Assembly (NCBI GenBank): GCA_963845425.1
Contig: CAWJSC010000015.1
Coordinates: 1-64,000, forward strand
Reading direction: 5' to 3'
Length of the DNA: 64,000 bases
Source: DATDAH01 sp963845425
Lineage (GTDB): Bacteria > Actinomycetota > Acidimicrobiia > Acidimicrobiales > DATDAH01
Positions 18,602 to 27,124 of this stretch are shown in pieces. Each line of letters starts with the position of its first letter. Position 1 is the first letter of the stretch. A model generated the notes under the pieces. That model had not been told where the DNA came from. It made no database searches and worked only from the letters and a program-made list of their open reading frames with translations. A program made the position numbers and the translations under genes.

Positions 18602-19219
18602 ATGGCCTTCGACCTTCCCTCGCCGCACGACGAACCTCGGATGGGGTTCGTCCGTCGCAATGCGCTGGCTCTGTCCGTCGCCGCCGTCGCCGGCCTCGGG
18701 ATCGTGGCCTGGCTGGCGTTCGGGTACTTCGGGGTCCAGACGCTCTGGGTCGACGACGAGGTCGACGAAGCGGGCCCGGTGTTCGATTCCGGCGCCACCC
18801 CGGATCCGACCGTCGCCGACGACCCGACCGACGACGGGGCCGAGCCGTCTGAGACGGCGCCGGCTGAGGTACCGGTCGTCCAGACCGTCGCCACCGGGCA
18901 GTTCATCTCACGCGACCACGCCACCGAGGGCACCGCCAGCGTGCTCACCGACGGCAGCCCACAGCGGTTCCTGCGGTTCACGGAGTTCGCCACCGACAAC
19001 GGTCCCGACGTGAACGTCTACCTGTCCACCACCGCGCCCGACGGTGACTCGGGTGCCTTCGACGACGACTTCGTCGACCTGGGTGATCTGAGTGGCAATG
19101 TCGGTGACCAGAACTACGAGATCCCGGAAGACGTCGACCTCAGCCGGTATCGCACCGTCGTTCTCTGGTGCGTCCGCTTCGGCGTCCCGTTCGGTGCCGC
19201 GCCGCTCGAGCAGGCCTGA
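18602..19219 (+). CDS. DM13-domain membrane-anchored protein
   Basis: A 205-aa protein: a short cytoplasmic tail, one TM helix (LALSVAAVAGLGIVAWLAFGY), an acidic linker, and a DM13 domain from about residue 95 (TGQFISRDHATEGTASV ... LRFTEFATDNGPDVNVYLS ... YRTVVLWCVRFGVPFGAAPL). DM13 domains are proposed extracytoplasmic electron-transfer or adhesion modules, and a conserved Cys near the C-terminus (VVLWCVRF) is present. It follows the DUF2510 gene by 63 bp and may be co-expressed. Confidence 0.82.
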   Translation: MAFDLPSPHDEPRMGFVRRNALALSVAAVAGLGIVAWLAFGYFGVQTLWVDDEVDEAGPVFDSGATPDPTVADDPTDDGAEPSETAPAEVPVVQTVATGQFISRDHATEGTASVLTDGSPQRFLRFTEFATDNGPDVNVYLSTTAPDGDSGAFDDDFVDLGDLSGNVGDQNYEIPEDVDLSRYRTVVLWCVRFGVPFGAAPLEQA

Positions 19220-19222
19220 CCG

Positions 19223-20791
19223 CTACCCGTCGAGGCCGAGCCGTTCGAACTGGTCAGCGGGGCCTTCGAGCTCTTCGAGGGCCGAGCGCAGCAGGTCGAC
19301 CAGCTCGGCCTCGAGGGGCTCCCCGACCCGGTTCTCCGTCTCGTCCGGATCCACGTCCAGGTCATAGAGGTGGTGTTGGTCGGCGTGGCCGTAGCCGGCC
19401 CAGAACGGCAGGCGGTCACCCGCGGTGTAGGGCTGGCGGATGACCGGGATGTCGGTACCCGGCATGGTGTCGAGGAACGCGCGGCCGTCCGGTGGCGGCA
19501 GGCCCTCGACCCCAGCCAGGTGCAGGGGCATGGTCGACCATCGGTTGGACCACATCGAGAGCGGGAATGGATCGCCCACGGGGGCCCGGGCGTACTTGTG
19601 ACGGCCGTCGGTGACCTGGACCCAGTTGCCCCACACCCCGCCGATGGCCCAGTCCCGCACCGTGGTGGCGTCACCGGTGAGCAGCGGCACCAGGGAGTGA
19701 CCGTGGGTGCGGTGCCCCGCGGTGACGCCGAAGATGTCGGCCAGGGTGGCGTGGAGGTCGACACCGGTGGTGAGCGCTTCACAGGTGCCCCCGCCCGCCA
19801 CCCCCGGCCAGTGCACCAGGAGCGGGGTGTGGCCGAGCGGCTCGTACTGGGGGACCCCGGGCTTGCCCCAGAGGTCGTCGCCGCCCCGGACGTCGCCCAG
19901 GTAGTGGCCGTGGTCGGTGCAGACGACCACCGCGGTCGAGTCCCACAGCCCCTGCTCGTCGAGTGCGCCGAGGACCCGGCCGAACCAGTGGTCGATCAGG
20001 GAGACCTTGGCGCCGTAGTTGGCCCGGAGGTGGCGGGCCTCGGCGGGGCTGAGGTGCCCCTTGCTCACGCCGCCGACGGCATAGGGCGGCCAGATCAACC
20101 GCTCCCCCGCCCACGGTTCGTCCTCGTACCTGCCCTCCCAGGGGGCGGGGACGTCGAAGGGCTCGTGGGGGTCGAACTCGTCGACGAAGAGCAGCCAGCG
20201 ATCGTGGTGGGGAGTAGCCCGGCCCAGCCAGTCGGCGGCCGCGGCCATCACCCGGGGACCGGGGTAGTCCTCCTCGGCCCGGAAGAACGTGCGGGAGCGG
20301 TCATAGCCGCGCTCCAGGTCGATGGCCCGACCCGTCTGGCGCTCGTAGAACCACGAAGCACCGACCGCCGGTGAGCCCACCCAGCTCGGGTCGGGGTGGG
20401 TCCGCCAGGCGTCCCCCTCGTGGCCCCGCTGGTAGTCCCAGGCGAAGAAGTCGGTGTGGTAGTTCTCGCCGCCCGTCTCGAAGAGGTGCGGGTGGTCCGA
20501 GACGAGCATGGTCACCACCCCCTCGTCCCGCAGGGCGGCGGTGACCGGGCGCTCCCACAGCTCGATGGAGCCCCAGGGCTTCCAGAGGAAGTCGAGGGCG
20601 CCGCAGAGGATGTCGTGGCGGGCCGGCATGCAGGGCAGCGAGCCGGTGACGTGGCGGGTGAAGCGGGTGGCCCGCTCGGCGGCGAAGCGGTCCAGGTGTG
20701 GCGTGGCGAAGTCCGCGCCGCCGTAGGAGCCGAGGTCGTGACGGTTCAAGGAGTCGAGCAGGACCACCACCACGTTCTGCGGCATCGTCAC
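19223..20791 (-). CDS. Sulfatase
   Basis: A 522-aa alkaline-phosphatase-superfamily sulfatase. The formylglycine motif Cys-Met-Pro-Ala-Arg begins at residue 54 (LPCMPARHDILCG), matching CxPxR. Metal-binding positions include the early Asp in VVLLDSLNRHD and the later VVVCTDHGHYLGD. There is no signal peptide, so it is probably cytosolic, and it needs a formylglycine-generating enzyme encoded elsewhere. GTG 20791 is used; ATG is two codons in. It is convergent with the DM13 gene. The sulfated substrate is unknown. Confidence 0.9.
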   Translation of the reverse strand: MTMPQNVVVVLLDSLNRHDLGSYGGADFATPHLDRFAAERATRFTRHVTGSLPCMPARHDILCGALDFLWKPWGSIELWERPVTAALRDEGVVTMLVSDHPHLFETGGENYHTDFFAWDYQRGHEGDAWRTHPDPSWVGSPAVGASWFYERQTGRAIDLERGYDRSRTFFRAEEDYPGPRVMAAAADWLGRATPHHDRWLLFVDEFDPHEPFDVPAPWEGRYEDEPWAGERLIWPPYAVGGVSKGHLSPAEARHLRANYGAKVSLIDHWFGRVLGALDEQGLWDSTAVVVCTDHGHYLGDVRGGDDLWGKPGVPQYEPLGHTPLLVHWPGVAGGGTCEALTTGVDLHATLADIFGVTAGHRTHGHSLVPLLTGDATTVRDWAIGGVWGNWVQVTDGRHKYARAPVGDPFPLSMWSNRWSTMPLHLAGVEGLPPPDGRAFLDTMPGTDIPVIRQPYTAGDRLPFWAGYGHADQHHLYDLDVDPDETENRVGEPLEAELVDLLRSALEELEGPADQFERLGLDG

Positions 20792-20817
20792 CCCGTCATG
20801 TTCCCAGACGCGACGAA

Positions 20818-20841
20818 GGCCCCGCCCCGAAGGGCGGGGCC
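20818..20841 (-). terminator. Hairpin terminator downstream of yceI
   Basis: GGCCCCGCCC-CGAA-GGGCGGGGCC is a perfect 10-bp stem with a 4-nt loop, 9 nt after the yceI stop. On the minus strand it is followed by TTCGTC, only a weak T-run. It separates yceI from the downstream sulfatase gene. Confidence 0.75.
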
Positions 20842-20850
20842 CTCACCGAA

Positions 20851-21429
20851 TCACACCTGGATGAGCTCGGCCTCGATCTCGAGGGTGACCTTCTTGCCGA
20901 CGAGCACGCCGCCGGTCTCGAGGGCCTGGTTCCAGTTCAGGCCCCAGTCCTCACGGTCCAACTCGCCCGTGGCGCTGAAGCCGAGGCGGGTACCGCCCCA
21001 GGGATCGCCGGCGGCGCCGAGGAACTCCACCTCGAGGCGCACGGGGCGGGACACGCCCTTGATGGTCAGGTCGCCGTCCAGGACCCAGTCGCCACCGTCC
21101 CGGCGGAGGCCGGTGCTGGCGTAGGTGATGGTCGGGAACGCCTCGGCGTCGAGGAAGTCCGCCGTGCGCAGGTGCTCGTCACGGCCCGCGTCGCGGGTGT
21201 CGATGGAGGCGGGGTCGATGTCGACGACGACCGTCGAGTCGTTGACGTCCTCGGCCACGGTGACCGTGCCGGACACGCCGGTGAAGGCGCCCCGCACCTT
21301 GGACACCATGAGGTGCCGGACCACGAAGCCGGCCTGGCTGTGGGAGGCGTCGATGGCGTAGGTGCCGGCGGCGGGGACCTCGACGCCGTCGACGGTGCGG
21401 GTGATGGTGGTGCTCTCGGTGACGGTCAT
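20851..21429 (-). CDS. YceI-family protein
   Basis: A 192-aa lipocalin-like beta-barrel of the YceI family, which binds polyisoprenoid-type lipids. The family pattern is clear: TYAIDASHSQAGFVVRHLMVSKVRG, TVTVAEDVNDSTVVVDIDPASIDT, RDEHLRTADFLDAEAFPTI and LTIKGVSRPVRLEVEF. No signal peptide is seen, so it is a cytoplasmic version. AGGAG lies 8 nt before the ATG. It is divergent from a MarR-type gene across a region with repeated GTTGC/GCAAC motifs and is probably controlled by it. Confidence 0.92.
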   Translation of the reverse strand: MTVTESTTITRTVDGVEVPAAGTYAIDASHSQAGFVVRHLMVSKVRGAFTGVSGTVTVAEDVNDSTVVVDIDPASIDTRDAGRDEHLRTADFLDAEAFPTITYASTGLRRDGGDWVLDGDLTIKGVSRPVRLEVEFLGAAGDPWGGTRLGFSATGELDREDWGLNWNQALETGGVLVGKKVTLEIEAELIQV

Positions 21430-21450
21430 GGTGTCTGCTCCTGGTGCTCG

Positions 21451-21510
21451 GTTGCTTCGACAATAGTTGCTGTTGCAATTACTGTACCCGCAACAACTTG
21501 CGCGTGCAAC
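21451..21510. promoter_or_regulatory. yceI-marR divergent promoter and candidate MarR operator
   Basis: GTTGC occurs at 21451, 21466 and 21472, and its complement GCAAC at 21490 and 21506, forming an inverted array centred between the two divergent genes. The stretch is AT-richer than its surroundings. TACGAT (21527-21532), just beyond it, ends 6 nt before the marR ATG. An autoregulated MarR switch for both genes is the natural reading but is inference. Confidence 0.6.
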
Positions 21511-21538
21511 CTTTTCTTCCCGGGTCTACGATCAGGTC

Positions 21539-22015
21539 ATGGCCTGCCCGTCACTCGACGACCCCCGGATCACCCTCGCCGGGCTCCTCTTCGAGGTCCA
21601 CGACGGCCTGACCAACCGTCTGGGCGCCAAGCGCGGCCCCACCAGCGAGGTGCTGATCCGCCTGGCCCGCAGCCCCGACCGGAGCCTGCGCATGAGCGAT
21701 CTGGCCGCCCAGGTCACGATGTCGGCCAGCGGGCTGAGCCGAGCCATCGACCGCCTCGTGGCCACCGGGTCGATCGAGCGGGTGGCCTGCGAGTACGACC
21801 GCCGGGTGGTCCACGCCCGCCTGACCGACCAGGGCCAGGCCGAGATCGAGGCCATGCTCCCCGACCACGTCCAGACCCTCGAGGACGCCTTCTCGGTGCT
21901 CACGCCGAAGGAGCGGGACCAGTTCGAGGCCACCCTGCGCAAGCTCCGCTGCCAGGTGAACCCCGAAGCTGTCCAGGCCAGCGACCCGGCCCCCGTGCGG
22001 GCCGAGGCCTCCTGA
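21539..22015 (+). CDS. MarR-family transcriptional regulator
   Basis: A 158-aa winged-helix regulator. The DNA-binding core is SLRMSDLAAQVTMSASGLSRAIDRLVATGSIERV followed by the wing CEYDRRVVHARLTDQG; N- and C-terminal helices would form the dimer. The start is ATG 21539 because TACGAT lies exactly 6 nt upstream (leaderless); an upstream in-frame start at 21467 would read through the operator. It is divergent from yceI and 18 bp upstream of a thioesterase gene. Its ligand is unknown. Confidence 0.92.
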   Translation: MACPSLDDPRITLAGLLFEVHDGLTNRLGAKRGPTSEVLIRLARSPDRSLRMSDLAAQVTMSASGLSRAIDRLVATGSIERVACEYDRRVVHARLTDQGQAEIEAMLPDHVQTLEDAFSVLTPKERDQFEATLRKLRCQVNPEAVQASDPAPVRAEAS

Positions 22016-22033
22016 CCCCCGCTCGCCCGGAAG

Positions 22034-22441
22034 GTGACCTACACCCACCCGGTCGACGTCCGCTACCTGGAGGCGGACCAGCAGGGCGTGGTGTTCAACA
22101 TGTGGTACCTGGCCTACTTCGACGACGCCTTCGCCGGCCTGCTGGCCCACGGTGGGCTCACCTACACGGACCTCATGGCCGAGGGCTGGGACGTCCAGCT
22201 GGTCCACACCGAGCTGGACTGGACCGGCCCCCTGCGCTGGGGCGAGCCCGCCGAGATCGACGTGGCCCTCGCCCGGGTCGGGACGACCTCGTTCGCCCTG
22301 CAGTTCGTCACCCGGGTCGGTGACCGCGTCGCCTGCACGGCCGAGACCGTCTACGTCGCCGTCGAGACCACCGGCTGGACGAAGGTGCCGGTCCCCGACG
22401 TCCTGCGGGACGCCCTCGGCCCGGTCGAGCCCCTCCGCTGA
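22034..22441 (+). CDS. Acyl-CoA thioesterase (4HBT, YbgC-like)
   Basis: A 135-aa hot-dog-fold thioesterase. VDVRYLEADQQGVVFNMWYLAYFDDA contains the catalytic-loop position (here Glu-Ala-Asp-Gln-Gln-Gly, against Asp-Thr/Met-Asp in relatives) and the Tyr of 4-hydroxybenzoyl-CoA-type enzymes. GTG 22034 lies 18 bp after marR, with GGAAGG upstream. Its 3' end is overlapped on the opposite strand by the open frame of the next gene, almost certainly because that gene has lost its stop. Substrate unknown. Confidence 0.85.
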   Translation: MTYTHPVDVRYLEADQQGVVFNMWYLAYFDDAFAGLLAHGGLTYTDLMAEGWDVQLVHTELDWTGPLRWGEPAEIDVALARVGTTSFALQFVTRVGDRVACTAETVYVAVETTGWTKVPVPDVLRDALGPVEPLR

Positions 22442-23360
22442 TCCCCGGTTCTGGCGTGATCGTCACGCCGCGGACAATCGACGCAATCGGGGTCAGGCGG
22501 CGTGACGGGCGGATGACACGCTCGGCGTAGGCCTCGAGGCCGGCGGCGGTGTCGCCCAGGAAGAGAACGGACGGGACGATGCACCGGTCGACGCCCAGCT
22601 CGGCCAGGCGGCCGGCCTCGTCCACGGCACCGTCGCCGACGAGGTCCTCGTTGCCGTAGCTGACCTCGATGGCCTCGGGGTCCCGCCCGACGTCGGCCGC
22701 GGTCTGGCGCATGATGTCGACCAGCTCGCCGATGTCACCGGTGCCCGGGAAGAAGCCGTCGCCCAGCCGGCCCGCCCGCTCCGCCGCGGCCCGCGAGTGG
22801 CCGCCGATGTGGATCGGCACCCGGCCGTTGACCGGCTTGGGGTTGCTGCTGACGTCGTCGAAGGACAGGAACTCGCCGTGGTGGGAGGCGTGGTCGCCGT
22901 CCCACAGGGCCCGCATGACCTCGATGTGCTCTTCGGTGCGGGCACCCCGGCGGGCGAACGGCACGCCGAGGGCGTCGAACTCCTCCTCCAGCCAGCCCAC
23001 GCCGACGCCCAGGTCGACCCGACCGCCGGACAGGTGGTCGAGGGTGGCCACCTCCTTGGCGAGGACGAGGGGGTTGCGCTGGGGGAGGATGAGGATGCCG
23101 GTGGCCAGACGGAGGGTCTCGGTGGCGGCGGCCACGAAGGCCAGCCACAGGAGCGGGTCGGGCAGCGGCGTGGAGCTGCTCATCGCCATGCGGCCGCTCG
23201 GGTCGTAGGGGTACGCCGACTCGTAGCCCTCGGGGTAGATCACGTGCTCGACGGTCCACAGGGAGTCGAACCCGGAGGCCTCCGCACCCTGGGCCAGGGT
23301 GACCAGGCCGTCCCGGTCGGCGAAGGTGAGGATGTTGGCGAAGGCGATCCCGAACTGCAT
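22308..23360 (-). CDS. LLM-class F420-dependent oxidoreductase, 3' end probably frameshifted
   Basis: A luciferase-like flavin/F420 oxidoreductase. The N-terminal 290 residues are typical: MQFGIAFANILTFADRDG, LRLATGILILPQRNPLVLAKEVATLDHLSGGRVDLGVGVGW, PIHIGGHSRAAAERAGRLGDGFFPG. After AYAERVIRPSRR the frame runs on about 60 residues as Arg/Pro-rich sequence antisense to the thioesterase gene. A TGA in a neighbouring frame at 22493-22495 would give a normal end, so a one-base indel near 22500 is likely. TAGCGT lies 6 nt before the ATG (leaderless). Confidence 0.85.
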   Translation of the reverse strand: MQFGIAFANILTFADRDGLVTLAQGAEASGFDSLWTVEHVIYPEGYESAYPYDPSGRMAMSSSTPLPDPLLWLAFVAAATETLRLATGILILPQRNPLVLAKEVATLDHLSGGRVDLGVGVGWLEEEFDALGVPFARRGARTEEHIEVMRALWDGDHASHHGEFLSFDDVSSNPKPVNGRVPIHIGGHSRAAAERAGRLGDGFFPGTGDIGELVDIMRQTAADVGRDPEAIEVSYGNEDLVGDGAVDEAGRLAELGVDRCIVPSVLFLGDTAAGLEAYAERVIRPSRRLTPIASIVRGVTITPEPGISGGARPGRGRPAGRRGPAPSSSRWSRRRRRRSRPCRRRGHRPG

Positions 23361-23407
23361 CGCCGCACGCTACGGGAGCGAGCCGTCGGCGAGGGCCGAC
23401 GACGAGG

Positions 23408-23787
23408 TCAGGCGGGGACGGCTCGCGGACGGCGTCGGCCCCGCTCAAGCGACGCAGGGGCGTGCCCCGGCCGTCGGCCTCGAAGACCGTCGGGGCCCGG
23501 CGCACGGCGAAGTCCCGGGCCAGGGCGAGCTCGTGGCTGGCGTCGACGGTCACCACCCGAGCCACCGGGTCGGCGGCGCCGAGGTGCTCGACGATCGGGC
23601 CACACGACGCGCAGTACGGCGTGGTGAAGACGACCCACGTGCGCTCGGCGCCCTCGGTGACCCAGGACGGGAAGCGGGCACCGGGCAGGGATTCCTCACC
23701 TGACCAACGGCGACGACGGTCCCGCGCCACCCGGGCGGCGAACGCCAGGCCGACCACGACGAGCACGACGACGAGACGGACGATCAT
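23408..23787 (-). CDS. Membrane-anchored thioredoxin-like protein, 3' end uncertain
   Basis: An N-terminal TM helix (MIVRLVVVLVVVGLAFAARV) precedes a thioredoxin-like domain with the redox motif Cys-Ala-Ser-Cys (VVFTTPYCASCGPIVEHL) and the cis-Pro position in FAVRRAPTVFEADG. Only about 125 residues are normal; the frame then reads on into the LLM gene as far as 22735. A TGA in another frame at 23408 gives the expected length, so a one-base indel is suspected. The ATG overlaps the stop of the DUF4395 gene by 4 bp. The pair may form a membrane thiol-redox module. Confidence 0.7.
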
Positions 23788-24236
23788 GCCGAGCCCGCCG
23801 GGGTAAGGGGCCGGCCCCGCAGGCGGGCCAGCCACAGGTAGACCTCGCACCCGACGCAGATCCCGGTCACCGCGGCCAGGCCGGCCAGCGCGGCGACCAC
23901 CAGGGCCAGGGCCCAGCCGAGGCCGGGGGCGCCGGCGAGGAAGGCCAGGCCCGACGCGACCAGGAAGACCACCCCGACCGCGGCGGCGAAGCGGGGCGGG
24001 CGGGGGTCCTCCAGCTCCGACGGCGGACTGAGGCGGGGCTTGATCACTTCGGCGTAGAAGCGCAGGACCGGTCCATAGCGGGGACCGAACGCGGCGCCCA
24101 GGAAGAGGACCACGGCGAAGATCGGCACCACCGACCGCCAGTCGGCCAGGAATCCCACCAGCAGGGCCACGGCCAGCACGGCCTGGTTCGTGCGCGGCCC
24201 CCGGGGGTCGATCGGTGTCGGTGCTGCGGACATCAT
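23784..24236 (-). CDS. DUF4395 membrane protein
   Basis: A 150-aa integral membrane protein matching DUF4395: IDPRGPRTNQAVLAVALLVGFL, FGPRYGPVLRFYAEVIKPRL, then paired helices ending GICVGCEVYLWLARL. The conserved CVGC near the C-terminus is a possible thiol pair. DUF4395 genes often neighbour thioredoxin-like or sulfur-transfer genes, and here it overlaps one by 4 bp. TAGACT lies 7 nt before the second of two adjacent ATGs (24233), which may be the true leaderless start. Confidence 0.82.
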   Translation of the reverse strand: MMSAAPTPIDPRGPRTNQAVLAVALLVGFLADWRSVVPIFAVVLFLGAAFGPRYGPVLRFYAEVIKPRLSPPSELEDPRPPRFAAAVGVVFLVASGLAFLAGAPGLGWALALVVAALAGLAAVTGICVGCEVYLWLARLRGRPLTPAGSA

Positions 24237-24285
24237 CGGCAGTCTAAACCCGATCGGATCAGTCAGGTATTCCGACGCCCAGTTT

Positions 24286-24492
24286 TCAGCCGGCGATCAG
24301 GCTGGCCGCGGCCCAGAGCGCGGCGATGCCCCCGACCACGGCCATGACCACGGAGCGACCGACCGGGGCCCGCTCGAGGTCGCCCTCGGCCACCTCGGCG
24401 GGCGGACGGACGATGGCGAGCACGTTGCCCACGCACAGGGCGCCGCCGATGGCGAGCACCAGGTAGGCCAGCAGGTCCTCACCCAGGAACAT
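24286..24492 (-). CDS. Small two-TM membrane protein
   Basis: A 68-aa protein with two hydrophobic segments (LLAYLVLAIGGALCVGNVLAIV and SVVMAVVGGIAALWAAASLIAG) joined by an acidic loop (RPPAEVAEGDLERAPVGR). No family is recognised. It starts at ATG 24492, 23 bp after the stop of the EamA transporter gene, and is probably in that operon. The longer in-frame extension to 24672 is antisense-like and rejected. Confidence 0.6.
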   Translation of the reverse strand: MFLGEDLLAYLVLAIGGALCVGNVLAIVRPPAEVAEGDLERAPVGRSVVMAVVGGIAALWAAASLIAG

Positions 24493-24515
24493 CGCCCCAT
24501 CCTGGGCCACCGGCC

Positions 24516-25430
24516 TCAGCCAGGGGAACTCGGACCGGCCGCACCCGGGGCCTCGGGGGTGACCGTCGGCTCGTCGACGCCGGGGGCCCCGAGCACGAGA
24601 AGGCCCCCGGCCACGACCAGCACGCCACCGAGGAGGGTGCCGAGGCCGAGCACCTCGTCGAGGACCAGCCATCCGAGAAAGGTGGCCGACGCCGGTTCCA
24701 GGTAGGCCAACACGCCGGTGTGCAGGGCCGGGATCCGTCCCAGGCCCCCGAGGAAGATGGCCAGGGCCAGCGCGGTGTGGACGAGGCCCAGGACCAGGAG
24801 CCAGACCAGATCATGCTCGGTCGGCCACACGTCACCCCCGACCAGCGCCACCGGGATCAGGACGACCGCGGCCACCGTCACCTGGGCGAGAGCGAGCCGT
24901 CGACCGCCGTAGAGCGGGGAGAGCACCTTGGCGTTGATGAAGAGCACGGCCAGCAGGACCGCGGCGAGCCCCGCGTAGACGATCCCGGCGGGCTCGACGT
25001 CCTCGGCCCCGAGACCGACCAGCAGGACGGTGCCCAGCAGGGCCAGCCCCAGGGCGGCGGCCACCCGGCGGGTCAGGTGCTCACCGAGGGTGTACGGCGC
25101 AACGGCCGCCATGAGGACGGGGGCGAGGAAGACGATCAGGGTGACGAGGCCGACCGGTGCCCGCTGCAGAGCGGCGAAGAACAGGACCCAGTGCACCGCC
25201 AGCACCGCCCCCTGCAGGAGGGTGCGGGCCGGGCGGTGGACGACGAAGCGGCGCCCGACGGCGTCGGGGCGCAGCACCAGCCACAGGACCAGGGCCACCG
25301 CGGCGATGGCCACCCGGTAGGCCACGATGCTGAGGGCCGGCAGGTCGATCTCCCGGACCACGAGGCCGATCGAGCCCCAGAAGGCGGCCACCCCGGCGAC
25401 CTGCAGCTCCGGCCCCAGTCGATCCCGCAC
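24516..25430 (-). CDS. EamA/DMT-superfamily transporter
   Basis: A 304-aa protein with about ten TM helices in two EamA repeats, the drug/metabolite-transporter fold used for export of metabolites or amino acids. WGSIGLVVREIDLPALSIVAYRVAIAA opens the first repeat and LVHTALALAIFLGGLGRIPALHTGVLAYLEPASATFLGWL is the characteristic second-repeat signature. TAGGGT lies 7 nt before the GTG start, again leaderless-like. Substrate unknown. Confidence 0.88.
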   Translation of the reverse strand: MRDRLGPELQVAGVAAFWGSIGLVVREIDLPALSIVAYRVAIAAVALVLWLVLRPDAVGRRFVVHRPARTLLQGAVLAVHWVLFFAALQRAPVGLVTLIVFLAPVLMAAVAPYTLGEHLTRRVAAALGLALLGTVLLVGLGAEDVEPAGIVYAGLAAVLLAVLFINAKVLSPLYGGRRLALAQVTVAAVVLIPVALVGGDVWPTEHDLVWLLVLGLVHTALALAIFLGGLGRIPALHTGVLAYLEPASATFLGWLVLDEVLGLGTLLGGVLVVAGGLLVLGAPGVDEPTVTPEAPGAAGPSSPG

Positions 25431-25810
25431 GACAGGGACCCTAAGGGTGAGCCCGGCCAGCGGTCACGCTGCGGAGTCGGCAGCGGAGCAGCACTCCCGA
25501 CAGGTCGTCGATAGCTGCGGTAGGCAGCAGGAGCCGCGGAGCGGCGACGAGAGGAATGGAGCGGAGCGACGAGGGATGCGTCCGGGTGGGGCGGGCGAGA
25601 GCCACGGGAAGGCGCCAGCACCCTGGGAAGAAGCGCTGGTGGCGATGCATGGAGGGAGTCGTGACCCCCGCCCTTGACCCCGGTGCCAGTGGGGGCGATG
25701 TCCACTGACAGGAGTATCTACGGCATCGGCAAGCGACTCTTGAGCGGAAATCTCACGGAGCGCAGGCCTGCGGCCACCGCACCCGCGAGCCGGGCCGGGG
25801 CCGAGCGTGC
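25431..25810. other. Non-coding stretch with no recognised feature
   Basis: 380 bp between the EamA start and the end of the broken exported-protein gene. The part near 25520-25580 is purine-rich on the plus strand (repeated GGAGCGGAGC-like words). Frames across it give Arg/Pro/Ser-rich translations without family motifs. I see no RNA gene, terminator or insertion sequence end that I can support. Confidence 0.4.
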
Positions 25811-26495
25811 TCAGGGGTCCCCGAGGGCCGTCTCGGGGTCGAGGTCGGCGTCGGTCACCTCCGGCGACAGCTGGACGACCCGGGTCTCGTCGTCGGCCTC
25901 CACCCGTTCCACCTGGGTGAGGGAGGGGGCGCCCGGTCTCGGGGTCGAAGCAGTACCGGGACAGGGTGCCGAGGGGCGGGGCGACCAGGTCCGCGAGGGT
26001 GAGCCGCAGTTCGAAGCAGTCCCCGACGATCGGCTGACGGTCGAGGACGGATACCGCGTAGAGCGGATCGTCGCCGGTGATGTAGCCCTCGAGGGTCTCG
26101 AGCTGCTGGGCCGTCTCGTCCTCCAGCGTGCGGCCGGCCGCGGCGTCCTCGCAGGCCAGACGCCGACGGCGGTAGACGCACGCCAGCCGGCGACCGTCCA
26201 CCAGGCCAGAGGCGCCGTCCCGGTCGATGGTCAAGCGATCCGGGGGCCGCTGGGCCACGATCACGCGGTCGGTCAGCTCCGCCCCCGTCGTGTTGGACAC
26301 CCGAGTGAACGTGCTCGTCGAGCGGAAGGTGGCTGCCCGACCGCGGGCCCAGGCCTCGAGGAACGCCTCGTCCGCGGTCGGAGGGTCCTCGGCGGGCGGC
26401 TCGGGGTCGTCGTCGACCAGGGCGGCCAGGGCGCTGAGGCCGACGAGGGCCACGAGCACGACCGCGGCCAGTCGCCAGGACGGGCGCCGAGCCAT
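25811..26495 (-). pseudogene. Membrane-anchored exported protein with internal frame break
   Basis: ATG 26495 opens a TM anchor (WRLAAVVLVALVGLSALAALV) and an exterior domain resembling LppX/LprG-type or uncharacterised lipoprotein-like sensors (DRLTIDRDGASGLVDGRRLACVYRRRRLACED ... LSRYCFDPETG). Near 25945, at the run CGCCCCCTCC on this strand, coding character jumps one base: the neighbouring frame continues APSLTQVERVEADDE ... ETALGDP and stops at 25811. The actual frame instead runs on as low-complexity Arg/Pro. Either a real frameshift or an assembly indel. TACCGT lies 7 nt before the ATG. Confidence 0.7.
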
Positions 26496-26559
26496 GCGAG
26501 CGACGGTATCCGGCGGGGTCGGGGCGACCGGAGCATGCCCCACGTGCGATCCTGGCGGG

Positions 26560-27096
26560 ATGGGTTTCCACCACGTCGCCATCGCCACCCGGGACATCGA
26601 AGCGACCCACCGCTTCTACGCCGAGGCCATGGGCTTCGAACTGGTGCGGGTCGAGGCCGCGCCGACCGACGAGCCCGGCGGCTGGGCCAAGCACCTCTTC
26701 TACGACACCGGCGGTAACGGGATGTTCGCCGTGTGGGACCTGCACGATCCCCGGGTGAGCGAGTTCGACCCCGCCATCTCCACCGGCCTCGGCTTGCCCG
26801 TGTGGGTCAACCACGTGGCCTTCGACGCTCCGGACCTGACGGCCCTCGAGGCCGCCCGGGACCAGTGGCTGGACCACGGGTTCGACGTGATGGAGATCGA
26901 CCACGCGTGGTGCCGATCGGTGTACACGCTGGATCCGACCGGCACGATGGTCGAGTGGTGCACCACGACGCGGACGTTCACCGACGAGGACCGCGCCGCG
27001 GCCGCCCGCGACCTGATCGATCCGTCCCCCACGTTGAAGGTCCCGCCCGAGCCGGTCTTCCACCGGGCCGCGGACCGGGTCACGGTCGAACCCTGA
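26560..27096 (+). CDS. VOC-family (glyoxalase/bleomycin-resistance fold) protein
   Basis: A 178-aa vicinal-oxygen-chelate protein. MGFHHVAIATRDIEATHRFYAEAMGFEL is the first beta-alpha-beta unit, with a metal-ligand His at residue 5. WVNHVAFDAPDLTALEAARDQWLDHG is the second unit, with another His. LDPTGTMVEWC carries the usual Glu ligand. Substrate and activity are open. The ATG lies 6 nt after GATCCT. The frame is open far upstream, antisense to the neighbouring gene, and that extension is rejected. Confidence 0.85.
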   Translation: MGFHHVAIATRDIEATHRFYAEAMGFELVRVEAAPTDEPGGWAKHLFYDTGGNGMFAVWDLHDPRVSEFDPAISTGLGLPVWVNHVAFDAPDLTALEAARDQWLDHGFDVMEIDHAWCRSVYTLDPTGTMVEWCTTTRTFTDEDRAAAARDLIDPSPTLKVPPEPVFHRAADRVTVEP

Positions 27097-27124
27097 GTCG
27101 GTCGCCCTCCCCCGAGCAGCAGGC

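Noticed and set aside
25431..25810. Possible insertion-sequence end or gene remnant in the purine-rich spacer
   Set aside because: No terminal inverted repeat, transposase fragment or target duplication can be identified.
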